Assembly (NCBI GenBank): GCA_030280995.1
Contig: JASXTE010000014.1
Coordinates: 24,179,650 to 24,243,649 of the forward strand
Reading direction: 5' to 3'
Length of the DNA: 64,000 nucleotides
DNA from: Hemileia vastatrix
Lineage: Eukaryota; Basidiomycota; Pucciniomycetes; Pucciniales; Zaghouaniaceae
This document shows, piece after piece, positions 21,938-32,168 of the stretch (position 1 is its first letter; each line of letters opens with the position of its first letter). The position numbers and the translations under genes were made by a program. The notes below the pieces were generated by a model. It was not told the origin of the DNA. It saw only the letters and a list, made by a program, of their open reading frames with translations, and did no database searches.

Positions 21938-22948
21938 TTAAATTTTCTCTCTTATTTTCTCTCGAACTAATCCCTTCATCTTCTCCAAAATCACCCTTAT
22001 CTCCTTCCTACATTTTTCAAAAACTTCCTCCTCTCCTACCAGTACCACTTCTCCAATTTCTAGTAATTCCTCGGCCACGTCGAAGGAGGCGGCATCGACA
22101 ATCTTATCAATTTTGCCGCTCAAATCTTCAATAAACCGAACTCGCCGAACCTGGAAAGGTTTTTTTGACCACACCTGATCAAGGGTTTCTTCATTTTCCT
22201 CCCTCGAGGCAATCACTGGTAATGGTTCTTTGGTTGGGATCGATGGGGCCACTTCCACAGCAGTGGGTTCCACAATGAGAGCTTCCACATTAAAAGTTTC
22301 CACCATAGGGGCTTCCATGTTGACATCTAAATCCTACATCACAAAGTCATAAGTAAAATTCTTCTTTTAAAAAACAAAATTAAAGTGAATTAAAATAAAA
22401 AAACTTACTTCAAACATTGGGTCAGCCTTGAGGAATAATTTCAATTTGGTCTCCACCACCACTTCTTCCTTGTCATCTTCGATGACTATCTGCCGTTTTT
22501 TTGGTGTCTGCCTTGAAATGGGGACTTCTTCCTCATCTTCCTCCACTAACTCATCCACCTCCTCTTCTACCCTTTTTTTACCCATGGGTTGAGTTACCCA
22601 GGGCGTTGTATCATCTTCGACTTCCTCTTCAGCTGCTTCTGACTGGTCATCTCCGATTGATACGTCCCATATGTCTTCTACCACTTCTTTTGTCCTCGGT
22701 ATTACCCAATATTTTGTCTTGGTAAACCTCCGTTCAATATCCGAATTTCTTGTTAAGGCATTGCACGCCACCCGTCTCCATCGACAAAACTTGCATTTCT
22801 GGCAAGGACCATGAGTAGCTGTGCTTTCCACACAGAAATATTCCATGGATTCACAAGCTGTGCATGCTTGAGAATATTGTCGAGTGACGAGCCCACCATC
22901 AGCTTTGGGGTGAGGAGGCGTGGGAGCTGGAGTTGGACAAGTTGACAT
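21938..22948 (-). CDS. Antisense passenger gene of Element 1: Zn2Cys6-like protein, 311 aa, intact
   Basis: Model complement(join(21938..22333,22409..22948)); intron 22334-22408 has donor GTAAGT and acceptor GTAG; both exons are open and in phase. Residues 29-62 follow C-x2-C-x6-C-x12-C-x2-C-x6-C (Cys 29, 32, 39, 52, 55, 62; an extra Cys at 49), the spacing of fungal binuclear zinc clusters, with basic residues after it (CRWRRVAC). Residues about 95-180 are acidic with Lys/Arg patches (PMGKKR, TPKKRQ) that could be nuclear signals. Exon 2 ends in a predicted helix/coil (FIEDLSGKIDKIVDAASFDV to the C-terminus). A TATA-like TATAAG lies at 23024-23030, about 78 bp upstream. It reads opposite to pol. 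By family pattern it is a candidate DNA-binding regulator; its function is unknown. The parallel copy in Element 2 keeps the intron and box but has four stops. Confidence 0.8.
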
Positions 22949-23023
22949 AATAATGAATAAATAAAATTTAAATGAAGGGAAACTAGTGTGGGAAGTATGT
23001 CTTACGCTCAACGGAGCTCGCAT

Positions 23024-23030
23024 TCTTATA
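23024..23030 (-). promoter_or_regulatory. TATA-like box of the antisense gene
   Basis: On the minus strand the sequence reads GGTATAAG, just inside the 3' LTR boundary and about 78 bp upstream of the ATG. Element 2 has GGTATAAAAAC at the same place. Conservation in both copies supports a promoter role. Confidence 0.5.
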
Positions 23031-23040
23031 CCCGGGCATC

Positions 23041-23848
23041 TTTCACGCGCCACGTGACACTCGAGGCAAAAGAAGCTCATTAAATCAATAATAAGAGGTT
23101 TAAATCCATACTCGAAGCGCAGAAAGCAATTCTCCATAGCAACTGCAACTTTCCTTTGTGTACTGGCTATTCAACTGCGCTAGTCTAAACTCTAAATCCA
23201 AATTAGTCAATCTCTCAATAGTGTGTCTCAGTCTTTTCTTCAATAAGCGACGCACAGCGCAATAGTCAATGTAATGGTGCACTAAAAGGTTTATGAAATG
23301 TCTGTGGATTATTAAAAAGGGTAGTGAGCATGGACGGGATGGTTAGTGGAGGACTAAGGGGTTAACGGATGTTAGTGAGGAGGGTCCAGGTGTAACAAAT
23401 GTATTTTAATGGTCTGTGATGTGCGGAATAGTGGATGGGTATGAGGTCAATGCAAGGAGGAGTAAAGGATATAAAAGGGGTTGGGTTTTTGGTTCGACAT
23501 TCTTTAGAATTAAATTATAGAACGTATATATAGTTAATAGTGGTAAAGCTTAGGTTAAATCATTATTATTGTATCTTTCCTTATTTTCTCAGTAATCATT
23601 TACAAATCCTAAAATATTTGATTATTGAGTTTCCAACCCTTTGTGAGATTCTTAAGAATTTTAATATTACCTTTAAATTATATTAGAATTCTCCTCGAAC
23701 ATTTCTCAAAGCAGTAGCTCTTCCTTCAAGTCATCTTCGAATCACTTCCTCTAACATTTCCTCTGTGCCTCAACAAAGTTTCTAAACTCCTCACTCCATC
23801 TCACTTCCAGAAACACCCTCAACCTTGTGCATAAGTTGTCCAGTGACA
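23041..23848 (+). repeat. Element 1 3' LTR
   Basis: 808 bp, the same length as the 5' LTR. The first dinucleotide is TT instead of TG (TTTCACGCGCC). The end ..GTCCAGTGACA is followed by the ATCAG target duplication. Multiple transitions distinguish it from the 5' copy, so the insertion is not recent. Confidence 0.92.
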
Positions 23849-24233
23849 ATCAGTTTATAGTCCTGAAGGACTCACCCATCACCAATCCTTAGTTTATTGT
23901 ATTGGGGGGCTAAAATTCCTCAGTTTAAAGTCTTGGGGGACTATCAGCATTATCAGTTTAAAGTCTTGATGAAATGGAGCCAATCTTCAGCTTTAAGTCC
24001 CAATGGACTACAAAAAAATCCAATAATGTATAAATCCTTGAAAAATTAACCAGCTTAAAGTCTTAGAGGACTAAAAAACTTCTTTCATAAAAATTTTGCA
24101 CTGCTTTCATGCATACCTCCTACATTCTACTTGTTGACTTAAACATCCACTTCAAATTCTACAATCACTGAAAAATTTTTTTCTCTTCATCTCTTTCTTT
24201 TCATTCTTCTCCCACAACAGATAGTGTTAAGTC
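23849..24233. repeat. Element B non-coding region with CAGTTTAAAGTCTTGGGGG motif copies
   Basis: Copies or close variants start at 23851, 23891, 23921, 23954, 23987 and 24051, all in plus orientation. A pyrimidine tract and ACAACAG (24215-24221) just before the next coding-like block would suit a splice acceptor. Confidence 0.6.
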
Positions 24234-25690
24234 TTGGATCTTCTGAATTTTACCCTTCCAATCTTCCTTGTTTCAATTCTCCCAAGGTCTATGCCTGCAA
24301 GCAATGCATTCATATTTTCAGACTGTTCACTTTCACTTTACCAACCCCTGAGGCCAAATTATACAACAGATCTTGTGAATCCTGAAACTCTAAGAAGAAA
24401 AGATGTGAAAGAGATCCCAATTATCCCATTCCTCAACTTTTACCTTCTCATAAATATATTTCTAGATCTCCTACCAGATCTCCAGCATTAGGCCCAGTCT
24501 CTTCTTCTCTCCCTTCTACTCCTTCCAAAAACTCTAGAAGATCAGTCCCCAGAGCACATTCTAAAAGACCACCTTTATCCTCTCAAGCTTCTGCTTTCCT
24601 CTCTGCCAATTCACCTTCAAATGCCTCCAAATCAGCTACTAGGCTCTTAGATCGCATCCAGGAGGCCTGCCTGCCTCAATCAGAAGCAAAAATCAGACAG
24701 AAAACTACCTAATATCATCAGAAATCAACCAAATTACTTCTTCTTTTAACAAAACCTCTAACCAACTACCTCCTAGTGCTCTCAGAGAAATACAGTCCAA
24801 AAATGTAAGGTCCAACTTTTCCCACACATCTCAACCTGCCAGCAGACATGCCAGAACTTTCCAAGAAAAGACTAGAAATTCAAATACAGTTCCAGTCCCC
24901 AAACCACCTTCTTCATCTAGAAAAATATTCTAGACCTCTACTCTACCTGCCAATTACTCTTCTGAAAGTTTTTTCTCTTTAGGAACTTCATCTAGAAAGA
25001 AACCATCAGCCCCCAGATCTCCTTCTCCTGATCCCTCATACAACAACACTGGTTCTCCTGCACCAGGCAAAACTCAACTGAGCAGGGTATCAACAATAAC
25101 AACACCAAAAACACCAAAAACACCAATAACACCAATAACACTTATTTTTCTCCAACTTGGCCTCAGTAAAAGTCCCACCCTAGTTCACCTTCTAAATACT
25201 TTATGGAAGAGGCTCAAGAAAACCCTTATTCATATCTGGCTAATCCACCAACCAATCACCTTCCAAATCCTTCAGAAGTACATATCCCAATGGCTTAAAA
25301 ATTTGAAAAACTTCCCATCTTTAATTACCATAGTATATCGTCCAATTTAATCAAAAAAAATAACTTCTGATCAAAATTCTTCTTGTTTAGATGGCACTCC
25401 ACCTGAAGAAACTGTTGGAGTTTTCCAACCTAGTGAATCTACTGCAACCTTTGATTATTTAGACATGAAACAAAACCTAAGAATTATGTTTTTGAAAATT
25501 ATAAAATATTTTGCTCTAAATGGACCCTTTATTGAATTTGAGAAGACACTGAGAAAGTAAATTCTGGATGACCACTGGAAGATTTCCAGAATTATTAAGC
25601 ACACCTTCCAACATTCCTTCCCAGCCTCTTCTGCTTCCTCTATTGAGCTTCCTTCAAAACCAGTTCCAAAACTACTACAATCCCTACCAT
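24234..25690 (+). pseudogene. Element B antisense frames with half a zinc-cluster motif (degenerate)
   Basis: The region is antisense to Element B pol. Around 24370-24420 one frame reads SCES-stop-NSKKKRCERDPNYP, that is C-x2-(stop)-x6-C. If the TGA was a Cys codon this is the first half of a Zn2Cys6 motif, with the usual Lys/Arg run. The same frame continues open, Ser/Pro-rich, to a TGA-like break near 24710 (RRSVPRAHSKRPPLSS, ASKSATRLLDRIQEACLPQS). Further Ser/Thr/Pro-rich coding-like frames continue with breaks to about 25690. The position between pol and the 3' LTR, and its orientation, match the intact gene of Element 1. I infer a decayed equivalent; the similarity outside the Cys motif is too weak to prove homology. 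Confidence 0.4.
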
Positions 25691-26540
25691 TTTTGAAAAA
25701 AACTACACTTTAAAGAAAACAGTGCATGCCACAATCCTAACAAAAACCAAAAACATCAACACAGTCCTAATCAACCTCCACAAGCTTCTTCTTCACAAAA
25801 TTAAATTATTGACAACAAATAAAATAAAATAAAATAAATAAATTAATAAAGAAAGAAAACAATTAATAATTAGCAATATTAAACAAATATTTTTATTTTT
25901 ATTATTTTTATATTTTAATTATTTATTTTTTATACAGTTTACTACCTATAACTACTAACATACTAAAAAAAAGCTTGAAAAGAATTAAAACTAAAAAATC
26001 CCAAAAAATAAAAGAGCTGATAATAATTACAAATGGTATCCCCAGCCAATTGATGAGCTAATCCCCTGATACCTTACCCACATCAAAGTGCACCTTGATG
26101 TAAATACACCTTTAAATAATTTTTGAATAATTTTGAACTGAAATAAAATATAAAAATAATGAAAATGAAAAATAAAAAAAAATAAAAAATAATAAACTGA
26201 TAAATAAAAAAAAATAAAAAAAGCATTGACTGGGTGATTGATGAGCCTTTAGCCACAAATGCTTGCCCACATCCAGGTGACCCTGATGTGGTGACAACAT
26301 ATCATTTGATTTTTGTAATTTTCCACCTTTTTATCTGATAAACTCCCATAAAAAATTAAAAAAAAAAGAGAAAAAAAATCATTTAAAGCAACCACCATAA
26401 ACACATAACATGAAATAAAAAAATAAGAGAAATCCAAGATCAAGACCAGTCCAAAGAAAAGATCACTGGGTGGGCTCCCTCTAATAAGTAAAAATTACTG
26501 GAGTCCACCAGTGATCCACCACCATTCTAAAGAAACCAAA
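25691..26540. other. AT-rich spacer of Element B
   Basis: Dominated by AAATAAAAT-type low complexity, separating the antisense frames from the pol 3' end, like the spacers of Elements 1 and 2. A word GATGAGCC...CACATC...GTG..CTTGATG occurs twice (about 26050-26100 and 26240-26295). Minus-strand ORFs here (26112-26443) are Phe-rich artefacts. Confidence 0.5.
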
Positions 26541-27127
26541 GATTAAAGAACCAGTCGGTGTCAGTTTAAATTCATAGAGGACTAAAAACCTGAATTCCAA
26601 AAACAGAACTAGAATTCAACTAGGACAAACGAAAGAGTTAAAACACCCATTCTGGGGTAGCTGCTCTACTCAGCAGCCAGCTCATCAGTTACCCCCACAC
26701 TTGCCAAAATAAAATCTAGAAGTCCTGAGTACCTTCTAACAAAAAAACCATCCAACAAAATAATCCAAAATACATAATAATGAAGAGTCCAACACTTAAA
26801 GACCAAAGATAAATCCAGTTTAAAGTCATAGAGGACTAAAAACCTGTGAAAGGAAACTAATACTAGGGTTCAACCAAATGAAGAGAAGGGGTTGAAAACA
26901 GATAATCTGGGGTAACTGTTGATAGAGCAGCTAGTCCATCAGTTACCCCTGCACTTGCCAAGATCATATCTAGAGTCCCACTCATGGGTACCTCTAAAAA
27001 AAAGTTTCCAACAAAAAAGCTGCTCTAAAGCAACCCAAAATATAAAGTAAAACAATGGTTAATAGTTTATCCTATTGCAGAGTCATTCTTCTTCATATCT
27101 TGTGCCTTTAGGGTAAAATCTCTTCAA
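26541..27127. repeat. Tandem block repeated twice, downstream of Element B pol
   Basis: Two direct units (about 26562-26720 and 26815-26970) each contain CAGTTTAAA.TCATAGAGG, ACTAAAAACCTG, a ..GGGTTCAAC-like word, TCTGGGGTA..TG, AGCAGC and CATCAGTTACCCC.GCACTTGCC. A third related unit lies at 15140-15345, beyond the antisense frames. Confidence 0.6.
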
Positions 27128-28192
27128 TTAGTCTGCAGCCACTCTTTTCTTTAAGACTTCACCATCAGACTCTTTCAAAACATAAGAACCTCCAGATACC
27201 TGAGATCTGATTGTGTAAGGTCCATTACATATATCAGCAAAAATTTTTACCCACTGACTCTCCAAACTTACATTATACACCAACACCAAACAACCAGGCT
27301 TTAAGGGTTTCCTGAGTCTATGAGTCAACTTGTTGTCCCAGTATCAGACTTATTGATTTCTAATCTTCTTCATTCTAGAGTATTCTTTCTCTTGACACTC
27401 CTCCTTACATTCCAACTGTTGAATTTTAGCACAGAGAAAATATTCTGTTGAATGCACCTCATCTCAATAAATTCCAAGATAAGAAACAGCTTCCAAATCC
27501 ACCAGTAAAACTGCTTTCTGCCTTAACATTAACTCCTAAGTAGAATAGCCAGTTGTCCTTTTTACAGTGACCCTATCAGCAAACAAAACCAAAGTTAAAT
27601 GATGCCTCCATATTTCAGAACTATCTCCACACATTTTCACCAAAGCATTCTTCATAGCTTGATGACCTCTTTCAAACATTCCTTCAGCTTCATGATAATA
27701 AGGAGTAGCCACTCTAACCTTTGAACCAATTCTAGAAATAGCACCCATGAATTCTGCACCAAACTCTTTCCCACCAGCAACAGTATCCAAATTCATTGAT
27801 CCATATCTATAAACCCATTTTTTCTTCCAAAATTCTGCTACTATTTTAGCAATCAAACTAACCAGAGGCACTTCCTCAACCCAACCAGACAAATCATCCC
27901 TGGAAACAATCAAATATTTATACCTGCCCTCTTTAATATGGAGAGCATCCAGACTGAGGTTCCCAAACACAGTTGATTCTCCAGTAGCATGGCCAATCTC
28001 TTGTGGTTTCAAGTGACTTCTCCTTTGACATTCTTCACAGGACTGAACCCAACCCTGCCCAGCCAACTTAATACCAGGCCACCAAAATCTTACTGCTACT
28101 CTTCTAGAAGTCTCCCCAAGACCTCTATGACCAAGGTCTTCATGAAAAGACTTCAACATAACTTCTTGACCCTTCCTCTGTGTAAAAAACAA
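27128..28192 (-). pseudogene. Element B integrase (broken near its C-terminus)
   Basis: Frame 28192-27536: zinc module (HEDLGHRG, CEECQRRS), core with the first Asp (LSLDALHIKEG), a divergent second block (NLDTVAGGKEFG) and the Glu block EGMFERGHQAMKNAL, then WRHHLTLVLFADRVTVKRTT. The pattern GM.ERGH and LFADR.T..R.TG marks a Ty3/Gypsy lineage distinct from Elements 1 and 2. After stops near 27533-27330 a C-terminal piece (27328-27128, LKPGCLVLVYN...GPYTIRS) completes the protein. No chromodomain is seen. Confidence 0.85.
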
Positions 28193-28424
28193 CTTGAGGA
28201 TTTGGATTTCTCTTCCTCATCAACCTTCTCCCTGACACATAGAAGCCAGGACTCTTATTCTTGATTGTTAACCAAGTATCATCATAAAAGCTATCTGGCC
28301 TCTCCAAGGTCAAAAAATATTCCACAATAAAAAAAATAAAATTCAGACTGACGCCAGGTCTCATCTTCCAAATCCAACAAAATGATATCCAAGGGCAAAA
28401 CCCTGTCATAAAAATCACAAGAGT

Positions 28425-29190
28425 GCACATGAGCCAATTGAACAGCCCATACAGGATACCAATATTAAAATTTTTGCACATATTTCTCCTTCCAAAGAAT
28501 TTTTTGAAAATCCAGTGTGCCAACAAAAACACCATTCTCTAAATTTGAGCCATTCCAAGCAACAGTTCCTTCTTCATCAACAAAATCATCCTTATCACCA
28601 GAATAAATATCAGATCCAGCCAGTTTAACCTGTTGGTGGAGGTCTAAACCTTCATCAGAAACACAATTATTACCAGCCAGTTTAACCTCATGGGGGAGGG
28701 TAGAAAAATTATCAGAACCTTTTGTGCTGGCCCTAACCACAGGAAAATATTCATCAAACTCTTCAGAATCAGTTTATTAATCCATAGATGGCTTCATAAA
28801 TATCACCAGAGTGCAAATGAGCCAATTGATCAGCCCATCCAGGACACCAATCTTTAAATTTTTGCATATCTTTCTCCTTCCAAAGAATTTTTCGAGAATC
28901 CAGTGCACCAACAAAAACACCATTCTCTAAATTTGAGACATCCCAAACAACAGCTCCTTCTTCATCAAAAAAATCATCCTTATCACCAGAATCAAGATCA
29001 GATCCAGCTAGTTTAACCTCATGGGGGAGGTCTAAACCTTCATCAGAAACACAATTATTACCAGCCAGTTTAACCTCATTTGGGAGGGTAGAAAAATCTT
29101 CATCACCTTTTGTGCTGGCACTTAACACAGGAAAATTTTCATCAAACTCTTCAGAATCAGAGTCTTCATCTATAGATGGCTTCCTTGACA
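28425..29190 (-). repeat. Tandem duplication of about 385 bp in the RNase H-integrase linker
   Basis: Blocks about 28425-28790 and 28806-29175 are direct repeats at an offset near 387 bp. Shared words include CCTTCCAAAGAATTTTT, CACCATTCTCTAAATTTGAG and TTCATCAAACTCTTCAGAATC. The encoded acidic segment contains two EVKLAG repeats per unit. One unit is joined in frame to the RNase H end. Confidence 0.8.
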
Positions 29191-29611
29191 ACCCATCAGG
29201 CATAGTAAAAGTTTTACCTGGCTTGTGAACCAGGTGAAAAGAAAAATGCTGAATAAATACCACCAACCTAGTCATTAGAGCATTAGAAAAACTAGGTGTG
29301 TTTATTATCTGAACAAAAGATTTTAAATCCACCTGCAGCTCAAAATTCTGCCCCCATAAAACATTCTGTAACTTCTTCAAGGTTTTTGCTACATCACACA
29401 ATTACAATTTAGGCTGAGAATACCTAGATTCCACCTCATTAAACACCAGTGACTCATAACTTACTGGCCTAAATCTCCCATTTTTATCTTCCTGAGACAA
29501 AACAGAACCAGAAGTAATATAGCTTGCTTCCACTTCAAGATAAATTTTTACAGCACCAAAACCATAATCCAACTTATGAAGAATAATATCTTCACCTACC
29601 ACCTTTTTCAA
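28769..29611 (-). pseudogene. Element B RNase H and linker
   Basis: Frames 29611-29402 and 29401-28769 meet at a single stop. Features: YGFGAVKIYLEVEASYITSG (RNase H start), SYESLVFNEVESRYSQPKLE-type block, LQVDLKSFVQIIN, then HKPGKTFTMPDGLSRKP. A long acidic linker with EVKLAGNN and EVKLAGSD repeats follows. The first catalytic Asp region is altered. Confidence 0.75.
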
Positions 29612-29636
29612 CTTCTGAAAAGCCTCTTCACACTCT

Positions 29637-30550
29637 TCAGTTCATTCCAAGTATGAATCTTTTTCTGCTCAGCTTCCTTAAAGATGAAGCCAACAAAGAA
29701 AAAAAATCATTAATAAAAATTCTGACATACACACACACTCCTGAAAATCCCCTGACTTCAGTAGTATTTTTAGGTCTTCGCCATGACTTAATTTTGTTAA
29801 TCTTCTTCTTCGTCATAATCCTTCCCTCTTTACACACCACATGAACCAGAATTTCTAATGAAGGAACAAAACAACAAAATCTTGACCAAGGTATGGTCAA
29901 AAAAGCCTCTTCAATCCTAAACAACACTCTCTCTAAAGTTATTGCATATTCCCAAAAAAACCTCCTTATACCAGTATTTTTTTCAACACTTCATTACCAT
30001 AATCAGTGGATGGTCCTTTAATTCCACAATCATCAATATAAATTCCAGAATGAGTAGGAACCTCATCCTGAAAAATCGAAGCCATTTGTGTTTGATAAAC
30101 TGCCATTGAATTTGTTTCTCCTTGAGGCAACCTTGTCTGCTGAAATCTTCCTAAAGGAGTCTCAAAAGTAGTGAGAGTCCTAGAGTTCACATGGAGTTCC
30201 CTCTCATCATAACCACCCATAATATCACACAAACCATAACACACTCTTCTTTAAAAAGCTTCAAGAAAATCCCCTGCTCTTGGTGTCATACCAGCACCTT
30301 TGATAGTGACTCTATTCAAAGCTCTGAGATCATGCACCACTCTTGACTTCCCATTCTGTTTCTTCACACAGAAAACACGATTCAAATAACTGGATATTGA
30401 TTGTTCATATAACCCATTCCTGACCCTTTCCCTAAAAATCTTCTCAAAATAATCCCTGATAGCAGCTGGAATTGGAATATGTTTGATTTTCCAAGGTTCA
30501 TGACAAACCACAGGAATCAGGTAAGGTTCCCCATAAGAGATTTTTAACAC
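29637..30550 (-). pseudogene. Element B reverse transcriptase (broken)
   Basis: Pieces 30550-30251, 30244-29966 and 29927-29637. Blocks: SYLNRVFCVKKQNGKSRVVH, DLRALNRVTIKGAGMTP, the palm block LTTFETPLGRFQQTRLPQG, and the intact catalytic HSGIYIDDCGIKG (about 30035-30060). The thumb/connection is WRRPKNTTEVRGFSGV. A stop at 30251 and a frameshift near 29930 break it. YIDD is intact here, unlike in the other RTs of the window apart from Element 3. Confidence 0.85.
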
Positions 30551-32168
30551 CCCCTTTCCTCCTCTAAAAATTCCACATCCTTCTCCCTCAGAAAAATAAC
30601 TTGCAACAAAAACTTATTTTCCTCATCAGACAACCACCCATATGGACAAAAATTTACAACTTTCAACCTTTCCATAGTTACTCTAGCAGTTTCCACAAAA
30701 TCAGGAGAATTCTTCACCAGAGGAGAAAAGTACAGATATTTTGACAACAGTCACTACGCAATATAGGGGGTGGACTTGCTAGCAAGTCCCCAACCTGAAC
30801 TCAGACAGAACTCAGATGGAACTCAGACTGAACTCATACTGAACTCATACTGAACTCTACTTGAAGACCCACAAAAACTGTTCTGCTGAGTGGTGTTCAT
30901 CCCTGATTGTATGGTTCCTTTGTCAATAGCTCAATGTGTGTTCAATCTGTGGTGAATTTGAGTCCAAGGTTGCGGACTTGCTAACAAGTCCGCCCCCCGT
31001 ATTGCGCGGTGAGTGGTCTCTAAAAAGGAGAATTCAAACCCACAGGCATAGGATCATTGAAAGGCCTAATCTTATGAGCTACCTTCTTATATTTGGCAGC
31101 TCCACCTTCTTTATGAGGAATCTTCAGGATTTCTTCTTTACCAGACCTAGAACAAAAACCAAGGGTTTCCCCATTTGACACATGTGTGGCCAAGGTAATG
31201 TTTTTTCAAGGTGTAAAAGAAAACCTAGCAGTTAAAAATTTGGAGAACTTACTTTTAGACCCCAATCTCACCACTCCAAAGCTTTTCCTCACATCCAAAT
31301 CTTCATCTTAACTTCCCTCTTCTAAATCTTTAAATCTTTTTCCATCAACAGACTCACATCTTCTAAAAATGTGCAGTTTAACCTCATTCTGGAGGCCCAA
31401 TTATTGATCATCAAAATAAAGCCTGCTAAAATTTTGCAGTTTAAACTCATGCTAATCTTCACAAAAATTGATTTTATTTTCTTTCTTCATTATCTTTAAA
31501 TTTTTTTGTTGGTTACCTTCAATTATTCTTGAAATTATTTTCTTCTTTTCTTGAGTGTTCTTCTGACCTACAAAAATAACCAGGGTTTCCCGCAATTCTC
31601 ACAGTTGTGGCCAAGGTATTTTTCTTGAAGGGTGTAGAAGAAATCCAAGAAGTACAAAATTTAGAGGACTTACTTTTAGACCCCAATCTCACTGCCTCAA
31701 AGCTTTTCCTCATATGTTTCAATAAAGATATGTAACATATCTTATTTCTTGAAATTAAATAAAAAAATTGCAAAACTTGAGAGAGAACAGAGACTTGATA
31801 GAAAACTTGAGGAATTCTTACAAAGAAGACAAAAATTAAAAAGTGGAAGTTTAAAATCCACTTGTTATATCTCCAAGGTAGCTGACCTACTACAAACTGA
31901 GATTTCCTTATCTTGGGGAGAGGTTGTAGCACTAGGGTGATAAGCCCTCATTACTCTAAAAAAGAAGAACTTCTACTAGAGCCTGAGCCATACTCCAAAA
32001 AACCCGAGGCAGCACTCACTTATTTTTTTTTCGTAAAAAATCCATAAACTGGTACATCGATAACAAGCCTACCCTGGTCTCCCAACAATCCTCTCCTGGG
32101 GATGAAAATCTCATGTAAATCCTTCTTTCTTTTTCACCAGTCAACTCCAAACTGATCCCCACACCAAA
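30551..32168 (-). pseudogene. Element B protease-RT linker with MITE insertion and tandem duplication
   Basis: Minus-strand coding remains: 30747-30551 (YLYFSPLVKNSPDF..., RT N-terminal arm) and, beyond a MITE (30748-31015), KYKKVAHKIRPFNDPMP (about 31110-31030), the usual gypsy sequence before the RT. A direct duplication at an offset near 420 bp (about 31110-31300 versus 31530-31720) shares TGTGGCCAAGGTA, TTACTTTTAGACCCCAATCTCAC and AAAGCTTTTCCTCA. Two more CAGTTTAA.CTCAT motif copies lie at 31374 and 31437. Confidence 0.6.
30748..31015. mobile_element. MITE-like element (268 bp) with 42-bp TIRs containing palindromes
   Basis: Left TIR 30748-30789 and right TIR 30974-31015 pair at about 35 of 42 positions. 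Outer ends CAGTCACTACGCAATA and CACTCACCGCGCAATA; inner ends are the perfect palindrome GGACTTGCTAGCAAGTCC (30772-30789) and its near-perfect partner (30974-30991). The interior holds a short array of about 10-bp GAACTCA units (30797-30856). There is no ORF of note. No clear target duplication was found. It interrupts Element B pol. Confidence 0.7.

Larger units (their letters stand above)
15399..23848 (+). mobile_element. Element 1: full-length Ty3/Gypsy chromovirus-type retrotransposon with antisense passenger gene
   Basis: Two 808-bp LTRs (15399-16206 and 23041-23848) and a perfect 5-bp target duplication ATCAG (15394-15398 and 23849-23853) define it exactly. Order: LTR, gag, protease, RT, RNase H, integrase, chromodomain, pyrimidine-rich spacer, antisense Zn2Cys6-like gene, LTR. 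It lies inside Element B. Gag-pol has many stop codons, often TGA where Arg (CGA) is expected, so it is not autonomous now. Confidence 0.92.

Noticed and set aside
30748..31015. Target-site duplication for the palindromic MITE
   Set aside because: Flanks TTTGACAA and GTCTCTAA do not match convincingly at 2-8 bp.
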